A stretch of DNA of 64,000 nucleotides, from assembly GCF_015291745.1 (NCBI RefSeq), contig NZ_CP030059.1:62001-126000 (forward strand), read 5' to 3'. The notes below the pieces were generated by a model, which was given only the letters and a program-made list of their open reading frames with translations, was not told the origin of the DNA and made no database searches. This DNA comes from Bradyrhizobium sp. CCBAU 53351. Lineage in GTDB: Bacteria; Pseudomonadota; Alphaproteobacteria; Rhizobiales; Xanthobacteraceae. A program made the position numbers and the translations under genes. Shown one piece after another: positions 44,496-54,062 of the stretch (positions are counted from its first letter, which is position 1; every line of letters starts with the position of its first letter).

Positions 44496-44888
44496 CTACA
44501 ACGTCGCGCGCTGCTTGTCTCGCCCGATGGGCCCGTAAAGCCCGACCCCGGAGGGAACGGGAAGGCGCTGGGACTGTGGCCTTGCTGCAGCCGCCTGGGC
44601 CCGCAGATCGGCCAGTTCGCCCTTGGCGGCCCGGGCATCCGCCTCATGCCGGCGCGCGGAGCGCCGCCAGTGCCGCTGGCCGAACCAGACGGCGCAGCCG
44701 CCGGCGAAGACGCCGATAGCCGCCACCAGGATCAGCAGCAGGAACAGCGGCAAGGTGACCGACAAGGACGGGTCGTTCGCAATGAAGGGATCGAACGAGA
44801 CCGTGACGAAATGCCGGTTGGCGACGGCGAAGGTCACCAGGATCAGGCCCAGCGGAAGCACGATCAGCGCGGTCAGGAACTTTCGCAT
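44496..44888 (-). CDS. lapA: LapA/YciM-type two-helix inner-membrane protein
   Basis: The 130-residue protein starts at ATG 44888. It has two transmembrane helices (about residues 2-22, KFLTALIVLPLGLILVTFAVAN, and 45-66, LPLFLLLILVAAIGVFAGGCAV) joined by a short periplasmic loop. A basic, Ala-rich cytoplasmic helix follows. This is the LapA (DUF1049) layout. In E. coli LapA works with LapB to regulate LPS synthesis by LpxC turnover. The ihfB-lapA-trpF order is common in rhizobia. The tail is likely disordered. The E. coli role is only an analogy. Confidence 0.8.
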   Translation of the reverse strand: MRKFLTALIVLPLGLILVTFAVANRHFVTVSFDPFIANDPSLSVTLPLFLLLILVAAIGVFAGGCAVWFGQRHWRRSARRHEADARAAKGELADLRAQAAAARPQSQRLPVPSGVGLYGPIGRDKQRATL

Positions 44889-44957
44889 CTCGCTTTGCTC
44901 GCCTTGAATCAAGCTTGCGGCCGCATGCACGACCGCAAGACAAATCCCCATGCCAGC

Positions 44958-45263
44958 TCAGTCTGGGGCGCCCGGATCCGGATGATCGCGGTTCAGCCGC
45001 TCGCGCATTTCCTTGCCGGTCTTGAAGAACGGAACGCTCTTCTGATCGACGGGCACATGCGCGCCAGTCCGCGGATTGCGCCCGGCGCGTGCAGGGCGAT
45101 GCTTGACCGAGAAGGCACCGAAGCCGCGCAGCTCGACGCGGTCACCGCGTGCGAGGGCCGCTACGATCTCTTCGAGAATCGCATTCACAATGTTCTCGAC
45201 ATCCCGCTGGTACAGATGCGGGTTGTGCTCGGCGATACGCTGAACAAGTTCGGATTTGATCAT
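44958..45263 (-). CDS. ihfB: integration host factor subunit beta IhfB
   Basis: The 101-residue DNA-bending protein has the HU/IHF fold. It starts [17 protein letters not shown]. The arm region is [22 protein letters not shown], with the DNA-intercalating Pro of [11 protein letters not shown]. The [16 protein letters not shown] end is typical of the beta subunit. With IhfA it makes the heterodimer needed for sigma-54 promoters, whose sigma factor (rpoN) is at the right edge of this window. It lies between sppA and lapA on the same strand. Confidence 0.94.
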   Translation of the reverse strand: MIKSELVQRIAEHNPHLYQRDVENIVNAILEEIVAALARGDRVELRGFGAFSVKHRPARAGRNPRTGAHVPVDQKSVPFFKTGKEMRERLNRDHPDPGAPD

Positions 45264-45433
45264 CGAGAGATAGGACCCGGAAGCGTGCGGATGACCATTT
45301 CCGTGAAAATACCTTGATCTGTCAAGACGCTAAATGAAGGCTGAGCGTCGTGAAAATGCGTGACAAATGCCGAAAAAGCGGGCTGTCCCGATGCCCGTCA
45401 GACGGGAAAACCTTGGGAAGCTCGCCCGGCCCC

Positions 45434-46414
45434 TCAGTTTGAGGCGGCCGGTTGCCACAGAGCCAGCATTCCATCCATTCCAAACCGATCGACCGCCTGC
45501 GCGACGCCGGTTTGCCCGATTTGATGCGCAATCGAGCCTAAACCAAGCGCTTCCAGCGTGACGGCGGCCGCCGTCTTGAGGAACGGCAGATCGCCAAATC
45601 GCGGCTCGAGCTTGTAGTTGCGTACCGGCAGACCCTTCTTGACGCTCTTGTTCTCGACCAGCCAGGTCACCGCCGTCTTCTCGTCGCCGATCTGGTCGAT
45701 CAGCTTGAGATCGATCGCCTGGCGTCCGGTGAAGACGCGGCCGTCGGCCACTTTCTCGAGCTGCGTGTCATCCATGCCACGCCGTTCCTTCACCAGTCCC
45801 CTGAACCAGGCGTAGGAATCCTTCACCAGCGCGTCGAGGGCGGCGCGCGCCTCGGGACTGGTCGGCTCGAAACCATTGGGTGCGGCCTTCAGAGGCGACG
45901 ACTTCACCTCCTCGACCTTGACGCCGATCGTCTTCAAGAGCTCGGAGACGTTGGGATATTGGAACAGCACGCCGATCGAGCCGACCAGCGAGCTCTGCTG
46001 GGCGATGATGTGATCGCTGGCGATCGCCGTGATGTAGCCGCCGGAGGCCGCCAGGCCCTCGACCACAACCACCAGCGGCTTCTTCGCTTTCAGCCGGACC
46101 AGCGAATCGTAGAGCTGCTCGGAGCCGGCGGTGGTGCCGCCCGGCGAATTGATGTGGACGATGACGGCGGCGGCCTGCGAATTCTCGAGCCGCTCCAGCG
46201 CCTGCGTGCGATCGGAATCGCTGCGGATCAATCCCTCGATCTGGACCCGCGCGATCGAGCCGGCGGATACGAAGGACCCCCGCGCACCCGGCGTCGCAAT
46301 CAACGCGACGCTTGCGATCGCCGCGATCGCGATCAGCGCGGCCATGACGCGCCAGAACGTCAGCTTGCGACGGATCCGCCGACGGTCGACGATGATGTCC
46401 GAATCGAGCGACAT
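45434..46414 (-). CDS. sppA: signal peptide peptidase SppA (S49 family)
   Basis: The 326-residue product is the short type of SppA. A single N-terminal membrane anchor (residues 21-41, WRVMAALIAIAAIASVALIA) precedes the Ser/Lys dyad: Ser124 in AASGGYIT and Lys176 in SSPLKAAP. INSPGGTTAGSEQLYDSL and SLVGSIGVLFQYPN are conserved family blocks. The protease degrades leftover signal peptides in the membrane. It lies downstream of rpsA and upstream of ihfB on one strand. Confidence 0.94.
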   Translation of the reverse strand: MSLDSDIIVDRRRIRRKLTFWRVMAALIAIAAIASVALIATPGARGSFVSAGSIARVQIEGLIRSDSDRTQALERLENSQAAAVIVHINSPGGTTAGSEQLYDSLVRLKAKKPLVVVVEGLAASGGYITAIASDHIIAQQSSLVGSIGVLFQYPNVSELLKTIGVKVEEVKSSPLKAAPNGFEPTSPEARAALDALVKDSYAWFRGLVKERRGMDDTQLEKVADGRVFTGRQAIDLKLIDQIGDEKTAVTWLVENKSVKKGLPVRNYKLEPRFGDLPFLKTAAAVTLEALGLGSIAHQIGQTGVAQAVDRFGMDGMLALWQPAASN

Positions 46415-46533
46415 CGGAATATCTCCAAATGAAAGACTGGACGCGTTGTGCCGTCACGAGATGACCGACGGCTTATCTCGATACATCAATTGCGGCGCAA
46501 TTTGAAGAAAACAAGGCTGTAAGCGGTAGCTGC

Positions 46534-46620
46534 GTAGCCCGGATGGAGCGCAAGCGTAATCCGGGGCCGTCACCGCGCCGAAAGACCTTCCCGGATTACG
46601 CTTTGCTCCATCCGGGCTAC
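46534..46620. repeat. long palindromic repeat downstream of rpsA
   Basis: Two inverted arms of about 31 bases (46534-46564 and 46590-46620) start with GTAGCCCGGATGGAGC and end with its complement, GCTCCATCCGGGCTAC. They flank a 25-base loop. The outer bases form a perfect hairpin; the inner bases differ at a few places. It lies between sppA and rpsA. Confidence 0.85.
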
Positions 46621-46633
46621 GGGCAACAAGGCC

Positions 46634-46664
46634 AACAAAAAAGCCCCGGCTTGCGCCGGGGCTT
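46634..46664 (-). terminator. intrinsic terminator of rpsA
   Basis: On the minus strand the stem AAGCCCCGGC/GCCGGGGCTT (arms 46655-46664 and 46641-46650, loop TTGC or its complement) is followed by six T. It lies 27 bases after the rpsA stop. Confidence 0.92.
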
Positions 46665-46690
46665 CGATGTCAGCGAAAGCTGCGTTTCGC

Positions 46691-48397
46691 TTACTTGCTG
46701 TCGCGGTTCTTGAGCGCGGTGCCCAGGATGTCGCCGAGCGTCGCACCCGAATCCGAGGAGCCGTACTGCGCGATGGCTTCCTTCTCTTCGGCGACTTCGA
46801 GCGCTTTGATCGACACCTGGACCTTGCGGGCCTTCTTGTCGAACTGGATGACGCGGGCATCGACTTTCTCGCCGACGGCGAAGCGTTCGGCGCGCTGATC
46901 GTTGCGGTCACGGGCAAGCTCGGAGCGCTTGATGAAGGTCGAGAAGTCGGTCCCGGTGATCTTCACCTCGATACCGCTTTCCTTCACTTCGAGCACTTCG
47001 CAGGTCACGACCGCGCCCTTCTTGACATCGCCCGGCTCGGCGAAGGGGTCGCCTTCGAGCTGCTTGATGCCGAGCGAGATGCGCTCCTTCTCGACGTCCA
47101 CGTCGAGCACCACGGCCTTCACCATGTCGCCCTTCTTGTAGTTGTCGATCACCTGCTCGCCCGGAAGCTTCCAGTCGAGGTCGGAGAGATGGACCATGCC
47201 GTCGACGTCGCCCTCGAGGCCCAGGAACAGACCGAACTCGGTCTTGTTCTTGACTTCGCCCTCGACCACCGAACCGGTCGGGTGACCTTCGACGAAGACC
47301 TCCCACGGATTGCGCATGGTCTGCTTGAGGCCGAGCGAGATGCGGCGCTTGACGGAATCGACTTCCAGCACCTGCACTTCGACTTCCTGCGAGGTCGAAA
47401 CGATCTTGCCGGGGTGCATGTTCTTCTTGGTCCACGACATCTCGGAGACGTGGATCAGGCCTTCGATGCCCGGCTCGAGCTCGACGAACGCACCGTAGTC
47501 GGTGATGTTGGTGACGCGGCCAGTGAAGCGGGCCTGCAGCGGGTACTTCGCCTCGATGCCCTGCCACGGATCGTCCAGCAGCTGCTTCATGCCCAGCGAG
47601 ATGCGGTGCGTCTCGTGGTTGATCTTGATGATCTTGACCTTCACGGTCTGGCCGATCGAGAGCACCTCGGTCGGGTGGTTGACGCGGCGCCACGCGATGT
47701 CGGTGACGTGCAGCAGGCCGTCGATGCCGCCGAGGTCAACGAACGCACCGTAATCGGTGATGTTCTTGACCACGCCGTCGATGACCTGACCCTCTTCGAG
47801 GTTCTGCACCAGCTCCTGGCGCTGCTCGGCGCGGGTCTCTTCGAGAACCGTGCGGCGGGACACCACGATGTTGCCGCGGCGGCGGTCCATCTTGAGGATC
47901 TGGAACGGCTGCGAGTTGTTCATCAGCGGCGCAACGTCGCGGATCGGACGGATGTCGACCTGCGAGCGCGGCAGGAAGGCCACGGCACCGTCGAGGTCGA
48001 CGGTGAAGCCGCCCTTGACCTGGTTGAAGATGACGCCGTTGACCTTTTCGTTGTTCTGGAACGCCTTCTCGAGCTTGCCCCAGCTCTCTTCGCGGCGCGC
48101 CTTGTCGCGCGACAGCACGGCTTCGCCGAGGGCGTTCTCGATGCGGTCGAGGAACACTTCAACCTCGTCGCCGACCTTCAGTTCACTGTCACGGCCGGGG
48201 CCGGAAAATTCGCGCAGGGCGACGCGGCCCTCGGTCTTCAGGCCGACGTCGATGACGGCCATGTCCTTTTCAATTGCAACCACCTTGCCCTTGACGACGG
48301 AGCTTTCCTGCAGGTTGCCGCCTGCGAAGGACTCGTCGAGCATCGCGGCGAAATCGTCGCGCGACGGGCTATAGGTATCAGCAGAAGTCGAAGCCAT
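46691..48397 (-). CDS. rpsA: 30S ribosomal protein S1
   Basis: S1 binds mRNA leaders on the 30S subunit. The 568-residue product starts at ATG 48397 after CTGGAGAACAA and begins MASTSADTYSPSRDDF. Six S1 repeats follow, each with blocks such as VVKNITDYGAFVDLGGIDGLLHVTDIAW and RVTNITDYGAFVELEPGIEGLIHVSEMSW (quoted in part). The middle repeats also carry the G-x-I-S-L-G-x-K motif. The open frame extends upstream to 48625, but that part lacks S1 features. cmk lies upstream; aroA-cmk-rpsA is the usual order. Confidence 0.97.
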   Translation of the reverse strand: MASTSADTYSPSRDDFAAMLDESFAGGNLQESSVVKGKVVAIEKDMAVIDVGLKTEGRVALREFSGPGRDSELKVGDEVEVFLDRIENALGEAVLSRDKARREESWGKLEKAFQNNEKVNGVIFNQVKGGFTVDLDGAVAFLPRSQVDIRPIRDVAPLMNNSQPFQILKMDRRRGNIVVSRRTVLEETRAEQRQELVQNLEEGQVIDGVVKNITDYGAFVDLGGIDGLLHVTDIAWRRVNHPTEVLSIGQTVKVKIIKINHETHRISLGMKQLLDDPWQGIEAKYPLQARFTGRVTNITDYGAFVELEPGIEGLIHVSEMSWTKKNMHPGKIVSTSQEVEVQVLEVDSVKRRISLGLKQTMRNPWEVFVEGHPTGSVVEGEVKNKTEFGLFLGLEGDVDGMVHLSDLDWKLPGEQVIDNYKKGDMVKAVVLDVDVEKERISLGIKQLEGDPFAEPGDVKKGAVVTCEVLEVKESGIEVKITGTDFSTFIKRSELARDRNDQRAERFAVGEKVDARVIQFDKKARKVQVSIKALEVAEEKEAIAQYGSSDSGATLGDILGTALKNRDSK

Positions 48398-48664
48398 TTG
48401 TTCTCCAGTTGCGGATGTCGTGCCGGCCGTTGGGTTCATGGGCGCATCGCACACGCAGTGTCGGAAGGTCCGCAGAACCTTCGAGCGACCGCTCGCAGCC
48501 CCGGCTTGACACCGGAACGGCGGAAGCGGGCCGGCTGAGGCCCGCGCGTTCGATACGTGGAAATCTTGTGTCCGGAGCCTGGATCGCGCCGGTCCCGAAA
48601 CAGGGACCTGACGTATCGACCTCAAAGAGCGGGAGCGGGCACTTCCTCCAATGACGGCGGCGGC

Positions 48665-49303
48665 TTAACCCCGCGACCGGCCCGCTCGGACGGCCTCGAT
48701 AATGTCGATGGCGGCCCGGACGCCGCTCTCTATATCCAGTTGGGAGTTATCTAGCAAGTAAGCATCCGGGGCGGGCTTTAAAGGCGCAATCGGCCGGTTC
48801 TTGTCGCGTTCGTCGCGCTGGATGATATCGGCGAGCACGGCGGCTTCGTCGGCCTCCTCGCCCCTGGCCTTGGCTTCCATGGTCCGGCGGCGGGCGCGGA
48901 CCTTGGGGTCGGCGACGACGAAGATCTTCACGTCGGCATCGGGGCAGATCACGGTTCCAATGTCCCGGCCATCAAGCACGGCGCCGGGCGGATCGGCGGC
49001 GAATTGCCGCTGGAAATTGACCAGGACCTCGCGAACCCTGGGGATCGCCGAGACGATCGAGGCGCCCTCGCCGGCCTTCTGGGTCTTCAGGGCGGGATTG
49101 CCGAACTTTTCGGGATCGAGCTCCAGGGCGGCCTGCACCGCGGCGGCCTCGTCGCGGAGATCATGACCTGATTGCATCAGGGCATAGGCCACCGCGCGGT
49201 AGATCACGCCGGTATCGAGATGACGATAGCCGTAATGGTGCGCAAGACGCTTGCCGAGCGTCCCCTTGCCCGAGGCCGCGGGCCCGTCGATGGCGATGAT
49301 CAT
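48665..49303 (-). CDS. cmk: cytidylate kinase Cmk
   Basis: Cmk phosphorylates CMP and dCMP. The 212-residue product begins [21 protein letters not shown] with its P-loop (residues 7-15). The NMP-binding and LID blocks are [37 protein letters not shown] and [19 protein letters not shown]. Its ATG 49303 overlaps the aroA stop by four bases, so aroA-cmk are translationally coupled. The frame continues beyond 49303 without family match. Confidence 0.96.
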   Translation of the reverse strand: MIIAIDGPAASGKGTLGKRLAHHYGYRHLDTGVIYRAVAYALMQSGHDLRDEAAAVQAALELDPEKFGNPALKTQKAGEGASIVSAIPRVREVLVNFQRQFAADPPGAVLDGRDIGTVICPDADVKIFVVADPKVRARRRTMEAKARGEEADEAAVLADIIQRDERDKNRPIAPLKPAPDAYLLDNSQLDIESGVRAAIDIIEAVRAGRSRG

Positions 49304-50637
49304 GAAAACTCGGCCCCTAAAGAACGCATCATCGGAATGAAGTCCGGGAAACTCGTGGCGATAAAGGCGGTGTCGTCGACGGTCACGGGCTGATCGGAGG
49401 CGCAACCCATCACCAGCGCCGACATCGCGATGCGATGGTCCATGTGGGTGGCGACGGTGCCGCCGCCGGGAACGTGGCCGCGTCCCTCGACGATGAGATC
49501 GTCGCCGGAAATGGTGACCGTCACGCCGTTGACGCGCAGCATGGCGGCGGTGGCCTCCAGCCGGTCGGATTCCTTGACGCGCAGCTCCTGGAGGCCGCGC
49601 ATGATCGTCGTGCCTTCGGCGAAGGACGCCGCCACGGCCAGCACCAGATATTCGTCGATCATCGATGGCGCGCGTTCGGACGGCACCTCGACCCCGCGCA
49701 GTTTCGAGGCGCGCACGCGCAATTGCGCCATCGGCTCGCCGGCGTCACGACGGACCTCGCTTTCCTCGATCGAAGCGCCCATCTCGCGCAGCGTCGTGAA
49801 AAGACCGGTGCGCAGCGGGTTGGTCATGACATCGGACAGGACGACATCCGAGCCCTCGACGATCAGCGCTGCGACGACCGGAAAGGCCGCCGAGGACGGA
49901 TCGGCGGGCACCACGACGGTGGCACCATGCAGTTCGGGCTGGCCCTTGAGCGTGATGCGGCGGCCGTGCTGGCCTTCCTGCGCCGAGGTGATGTCGGCGC
50001 CAAAATGCTTGAGCATCAACTCGGTGTGGTCGCGGCTGGCCTCGCTCTCGATCACGGTCGTGGTGCCCGGTGCGGCAAGGCCGGCCAGCAGCACCGCCGA
50101 CTTGATCTGGGCCGAGGCGACCGGGGTCGTGTAGGTGATCGGCAGCGGATCGCGCGCGCCCTGAAGGGTCAGGGGCAGGCGGCCGCCCTCGCCGCCGGAA
50201 ATGACCTTCGCGCCCATCTTTTCCAGGGGATCGAGGATCCGGCGCATGGGGCGGCTGCGCAGCGAGGCATCGCCGTCGAAAACCGCCGAGATCGGGCAGC
50301 CGGCGACGGCGCCCATGACCAGCCGGCAACCGGTGCCGGAGTTGCCGAAATCCAGAGGGGTCTTGGGCGTGGCGAAGCCCGCAACGCCCACGCCGTTGAC
50401 CTTCCAGGCAAAATCCCCGGTGCGCTCGACCCTGGCGCCCAGCGCCTGCATGGATTTGGCGGTGTTGAGGACGTCCTCACCCTCGAGCAGGCCCGATATC
50501 CTGGTCTCGCCGACCGCGAGCGCGCCCAGGATCAGCGCGCGGTGGGAGATCGACTTGTCGCCGGGCACCCGTACTTTCCCGGTCAGGGGACCGCTGGCGC
50601 GAGACTGAAGCGGCCTCGGTTGGTCGGAATGAGTCAA
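49300..50637 (-). CDS. aroA: 3-phosphoshikimate 1-carboxyvinyltransferase (EPSP synthase) AroA
   Basis: AroA makes EPSP from shikimate 3-phosphate and PEP in the aromatic pathway. I start at TTG 50637, after AAGGACACAATC, giving 445 residues; the frame is open to 50685 (ATG). Key blocks are [33 protein letters not shown] and [17 protein letters not shown], then [15 protein letters not shown] and [13 protein letters not shown]. The NSGTGCR variant, in place of the E. coli NAGTAMR, resembles class II enzymes. The product chorismate feeds the trp genes further along. Confidence 0.95.
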   Translation of the reverse strand: MTHSDQPRPLQSRASGPLTGKVRVPGDKSISHRALILGALAVGETRISGLLEGEDVLNTAKSMQALGARVERTGDFAWKVNGVGVAGFATPKTPLDFGNSGTGCRLVMGAVAGCPISAVFDGDASLRSRPMRRILDPLEKMGAKVISGGEGGRLPLTLQGARDPLPITYTTPVASAQIKSAVLLAGLAAPGTTTVIESEASRDHTELMLKHFGADITSAQEGQHGRRITLKGQPELHGATVVVPADPSSAAFPVVAALIVEGSDVVLSDVMTNPLRTGLFTTLREMGASIEESEVRRDAGEPMAQLRVRASKLRGVEVPSERAPSMIDEYLVLAVAASFAEGTTIMRGLQELRVKESDRLEATAAMLRVNGVTVTISGDDLIVEGRGHVPGGGTVATHMDHRIAMSALVMGCASDQPVTVDDTAFIATSFPDFIPMMRSLGAEFS

Positions 50638-50800
50638 GATTGTGTCCTTGGATGAGCCCTGAGGGGACTGCGGCGCAGGTACCACATGGTCCGCGCCCCG
50701 TCACGGGCATGTCGTTCTCCCGTAATGCGCTATTGACAGCGGGCCGCCAACTAGCCAAGTGAAACACCGCTTTTCAGACATTCCCAGGATTCCTGCCGTG

Positions 50801-51205
50801 GCCAAGTCCGAACTCGGAACCAAACGTATTTGCCCGACCACGGGCAAGAAGTTCTATGACCTCAACAAGAATCCGGTGATCTCGCCCTATACCGGCGAAG
50901 TCGTGCCGATTGCCCCGGTGGCGCCGGCGCGTATGCCCCGTGGCGCCGAAGCCCGGCACGCGGCGACAGCGGATGCTGCGCCCGAGCCGGCAGAGGTCGA
51001 AGAGGTCTCGCTCGAGGAGGCCGACGCCGAGGAGAACACCGGCAAGGTCAAGGCCGTGGTGCCCGAATCCGAGGACGATATCGAGGTCGACGAGACCCTC
51101 GACGACGACGATGACGATGATTCGACCTTCATTGCCGATGAAGAAGAGGGCGATGAGGACGTTACCGACATCATTGGTGATGTCGGAGGTGATGAAGAGA
51201 CTTGA
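50801..51205 (+). CDS. FYDLN acid-domain protein (TIGR02300 type)
   Basis: The 134-residue product (GTG 50801; the frame opens at 50759) begins AKSELGTKRICPTTGKKFYDLNKNPVISPYTG, quoted here in part as KRICPTTGKKFYDLN. The FYDLN motif and the C-terminal strongly acidic tail (runs of Asp and Glu, residues 75-134) identify the TIGR02300 family. The function is unknown. The Cys plus Gly/Pro-rich loop resembles half a metal-binding knuckle. It is divergent from aroA with a gap of about 160 bases between the chosen starts. Confidence 0.82.
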   Translation, partial: AKSELGTKRICPTTGKKFYDLNKNPVISPYTGEVVPIAPVAPARMPRGAEARHAATADAAPEPAEVEEVSLEEADAEENTGKVKAVVPESEDDIEVDETLDDDDDDDSTFIADEEEGDEDVTDIIGDVGGDEET

Positions 51206-51300
51206 GATCAGTCCTGATCTGTGAAAAAGGGTGCACCGCGCGAGTCGCCAGGACTCGCCGGTTGGGGTGATCCACCAGATTTCACCCCGTTAAGGACTAA

Positions 51301-51376
<76 letters not shown>

Positions 51377-51418
51377 GCCTTCGCCCGCTTCGAAGGCAAA
51401 GCCGGCTCTGGCGAAACG

Positions 51419-51880
51419 CTACTCCCCGATCACCGCATTCAGCCGATCCCTGAGCGCCACGATCTCGTCCTTCATCGCCACCAACTCCGACACCGAGCAA
51501 TCCGACGCCGCCAGGATCGATTGCGGCACGGCACGCGCCTTCTCCTTCAGGGCATGGCCTTGCGCCGTCAGCGCGATCAGGACCTGGCGCTCGTCCTCGC
51601 TGGAGCGGGTGCGCTTCACGAGATGCGCCGCTTCCAGCCGTTTCAGCAGCGGGGTCAGGGTGCCCGAATCCAGGAACAGCCGCTCGCCGATGTCCTTGAC
51701 CGGCACGTCGTCGCGCTCCCATAGCACCAGCATCACCAGATATTGCGGATAGGTCAGGCCGAGCCGGTCCAGCAGCGGCTTGTAGACGCGGTTGAAGGCA
51801 TGCGCGGCCGAATAGACCGCGAAGCAGATCTGGTTGTCGAGCCGCAGCGGCGCGTCCGCTGCCGATGATTTTCGGGGCAT
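51419..51880 (-). CDS. ohrR: organic peroxide sensor OhrR (MarR family)
   Basis: OhrR represses ohr until organic peroxides oxidise it. The 153-residue product (ATG 51880; frame open to 51943) has the sensing Cys19 in NQICFAVYSAAH and a second Cys128 in AASDCSVS, the two-Cys arrangement seen in Xanthomonas OhrR. The winged helix contains TYPQYLVMLVLWE, LFLDSGTLTPLLKRLEAAHLVKR and SSEDERQVLIALT. It is divergent from ohr, with operator-like repeats between. Confidence 0.94.
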   Translation of the reverse strand: MPRKSSAADAPLRLDNQICFAVYSAAHAFNRVYKPLLDRLGLTYPQYLVMLVLWERDDVPVKDIGERLFLDSGTLTPLLKRLEAAHLVKRTRSSEDERQVLIALTAQGHALKEKARAVPQSILAASDCSVSELVAMKDEIVALRDRLNAVIGE

Positions 51881-51928
51881 GGGAATCTCTTTGGGACTTG
51901 TCTCATTCTGGCGCCGCGCGCCGGCACA

Positions 51929-51987
51929 TTCAATTGCGAACAATTAAATGTGAGACGGCGAAGTTTCAATTGCGCACAATCTAATTG
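51929..51987. promoter_or_regulatory. two putative OhrR operators in the ohrR-ohr gap
   Basis: Two copies of TTCAATTGCG start at 51929 and 51965, 36 bases apart. Each is followed by AACAATT or CACAAT, giving imperfect AATTG-N-CAATT palindromes: copy one 51929-51947, copy two 51965-51987. OhrR operators are typically such AT-rich palindromes. Two sites could repress both divergent genes. Confidence 0.7.
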
Positions 51988-52035
51988 TCTGCGATATAGA
52001 TCGCACCCCCACCCCAAGACCCCAGGGAGACGACA

Positions 52036-52461
52036 ATGTCCGTGAACGTCCTCTACAAGACCAGCGCCAAGGCCACCGGCGGCCGCGACGGCCATGCTGC
52101 GACCCTCGACGGCGCCCTCGACGTCAAGCTCACCACGCCGAAGGAGCTCGGCGGCGGCGGCGGCGCCGGCAACAATCCCGAGCAGCTGTTTGCGGCCGGC
52201 TATGCCGCCTGCTTCATCGGCGCGATGAAGTTCGTGGCCTCGCAGGGCGGCCCGAAGGTTCCCGCCGACGCCTCCGTCACCTCGACCGTCGGTATCGGCC
52301 CGCGCTCCGAGGGCGGCTTCGGCCTCGATATCGACCTCGCGGTCTCGCTGCCGGGCCTCGCCCGCGCGGAGGCCGAAGCACTGGTCGAAAAGGCCCACCA
52401 GGTGTGCCCCTATTCCAACGCCACGCGCGGCAATGTCGACGTTCGCCTGACGGTCGTCTGA
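52036..52461 (+). CDS. ohr: organic hydroperoxide resistance protein Ohr
   Basis: Ohr reduces organic hydroperoxides with a Cys pair. The 141-residue product has the peroxidatic Cys59 ([14 protein letters not shown]) and the resolving Cys124 ([13 protein letters not shown]), both conserved. It begins [20 protein letters not shown] and starts at ATG 52036 after CAGGGAGACGACA. It is divergent from ohrR, so derepression by organic peroxides is expected. Confidence 0.96.
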   Translation: MSVNVLYKTSAKATGGRDGHAATLDGALDVKLTTPKELGGGGGAGNNPEQLFAAGYAACFIGAMKFVASQGGPKVPADASVTSTVGIGPRSEGGFGLDIDLAVSLPGLARAEAEALVEKAHQVCPYSNATRGNVDVRLTVV

Positions 52462-52638
52462 TCGGAACGGCGGATTGGCCGGCCCGAGATCCCCCTCGGG
52501 CCGGCCACTTGCGTTGATTTGCCACGCCGCGGGACTGACGCTCGGCGGCGCATATGGCCCTACGCGAGGGCCCATTGCTGGCGCAAACAAACCTCGCTAG
52601 GCCTGTGACCAAAGATCGACACAGGGGAAGCGAAGGCA

Positions 52639-53844
52639 ATGAGTTCTGAAGCCGCCACAGGTGCCATGAGCGGACTGCGCGTCATCGATCTCACGCGCGT
52701 GCTCGGCGGTCCCTACTGCACCCAGATCCTCGCCGACCACGGCGCCGACGTGATCAAGGTCGAGCCGCCCGCCGGCGACGAGGTGCGCGAATGGGGTCCT
52801 CCCTTCCACGAGGAGGACGCGGCTTATTTCGTCGGCATCAACCGCAACAAGCGCTCGATCGGCCTCGACCTCGCCTCCGAGGGCGGCCGCATCGTGCTGC
52901 TCAAGATGCTGGAGACAGCCGACGTCCTGATCGAGAATTTCAAGCCGGGCACGCTGGAGAAATGGGGCATCGGCAACGACGTCCTCAGTAGGAAATTCCC
53001 GCGTCTCGTGCATTGCCGGATCTGCGGCTTCGGCGCCGACGGTCCGCGTGGCGGCAATCCCGGCTATGACGCCATCATCCAGGCCATGACCGGCATGATC
53101 GCCGCGACCGGCTCGCCCGAGAGCGGGCCGATGCGGATCGGCGTGCCCTTGGTCGACATCACCACCGGCCTTTATGCGGCGATCGGCATCCTGATGGCGC
53201 TGTCGGAGCGGCAGCGTTCGGGCCAGGGCCAATTCCTCGAGACCACGCTGTACGAGACCGGCCTTGCCATCATGCATCCGCACACCGCGAATTATTTCAT
53301 GCATGGCAAGCCGCCCTCGCTCACCGGCAACGAGCACCCGAACCTCGTGCCTTACGCGATCTTCCCGACGAAAACCGACAACATCTTCATCGGCGTCGGC
53401 AATGACGGCACCTTCCGCAAGCTCGCCAAGGAGATCGGCAAGCCCGAGCTCGGCACCGATCCGCGCTTTGCCCGCAACAAGGACCGCATCGCCAACCGCG
53501 AGGCGCTGCGCGCCGAGCTTGCCGCCGTGTTCAGCCAGCACGAGGCCGAGCCGCTGTGCAATCGCCTGCTCGCCGCGGGCCTGCCCGCAGGGCCCGTGCA
53601 GAAGATCGACCAGGCGCTGACCAATCCGCACACGATCGCGCGCGGCGATATCATCGAGAAGGACTGGTACAAGGGCGTCGCCTCCCCGATCCGGCTCGAC
53701 CGCAGCAAGCCGAGCCTGCGCCGGCTGCCGCCGAAATTCAGCCAGCACGCAGCCGAGGTGCTGGGCGAGTTCGGCTACTCCAGGGCCGAGATCGACGCGA
53801 TGGTCGAAAAGGGCACGGTCTGCGGCCCCGAGCGCAAGCGGTAG
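52639..53844 (+). CDS. CaiB/BaiF (family III) CoA-transferase
   Basis: This 401-residue enzyme moves CoA between carboxylic acids. The family features are LRVIDLTRVLGGPYCTQILADHGADVIKVEPP, the nucleophile Asp in GVPLVDITTGLYAAIG, and the ADGPRGGNPGYD and LLAAGLPAGPV blocks. The substrate pair is unknown; relatives include formyl-CoA and succinyl-CoA:mesaconate transferases. It starts at ATG 52639 and stands alone between ohr and the ugp operon. Confidence 0.9.
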   Translation: MSSEAATGAMSGLRVIDLTRVLGGPYCTQILADHGADVIKVEPPAGDEVREWGPPFHEEDAAYFVGINRNKRSIGLDLASEGGRIVLLKMLETADVLIENFKPGTLEKWGIGNDVLSRKFPRLVHCRICGFGADGPRGGNPGYDAIIQAMTGMIAATGSPESGPMRIGVPLVDITTGLYAAIGILMALSERQRSGQGQFLETTLYETGLAIMHPHTANYFMHGKPPSLTGNEHPNLVPYAIFPTKTDNIFIGVGNDGTFRKLAKEIGKPELGTDPRFARNKDRIANREALRAELAAVFSQHEAEPLCNRLLAAGLPAGPVQKIDQALTNPHTIARGDIIEKDWYKGVASPIRLDRSKPSLRRLPPKFSQHAAEVLGEFGYSRAEIDAMVEKGTVCGPERKR

Positions 53845-53990
53845 AGGCCACCTCCGTCCAACGAATGATGCCGCAGTGCGGCGCGGGCACGATAGTGCAC
53901 CGCGAACGGAGGAGGCTGGCTGTGGCCTCTTCGCCTATTTGACGACTTCCCATTTAGCAGCGCTTGCTGCTTTCGTTTCTCCCGCTTACA

Positions 53991-54008
53991 CAGTCATGTG
54001 AACGTCAT
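53991..54008 (+). promoter_or_regulatory. putative Pho box upstream of ugpB
   Basis: The site reads CAGTCAT-GTGA-ACGTCAT: two direct 7-base units spaced by four bases. They match the CTGTCAT-N4-CTGTCAT PhoB consensus at six and five of seven positions. It lies 54 bases before ugpB. PhoB control of ugp under phosphate starvation is established in E. coli and rhizobia, so the match makes biological sense. Confidence 0.7.
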
Positions 54009-54062
54009 ATGGCACTGCTAGCGCAAGCGCTTCTTTAGTGACGGGCAAGGGAGGTTTTCTTG

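Noticed and set aside
43788..45317. A 509-codon plus-strand frame across trpF, lapA and ihfB
   Set aside because: It runs antisense over three well-supported genes with no motif of its own.
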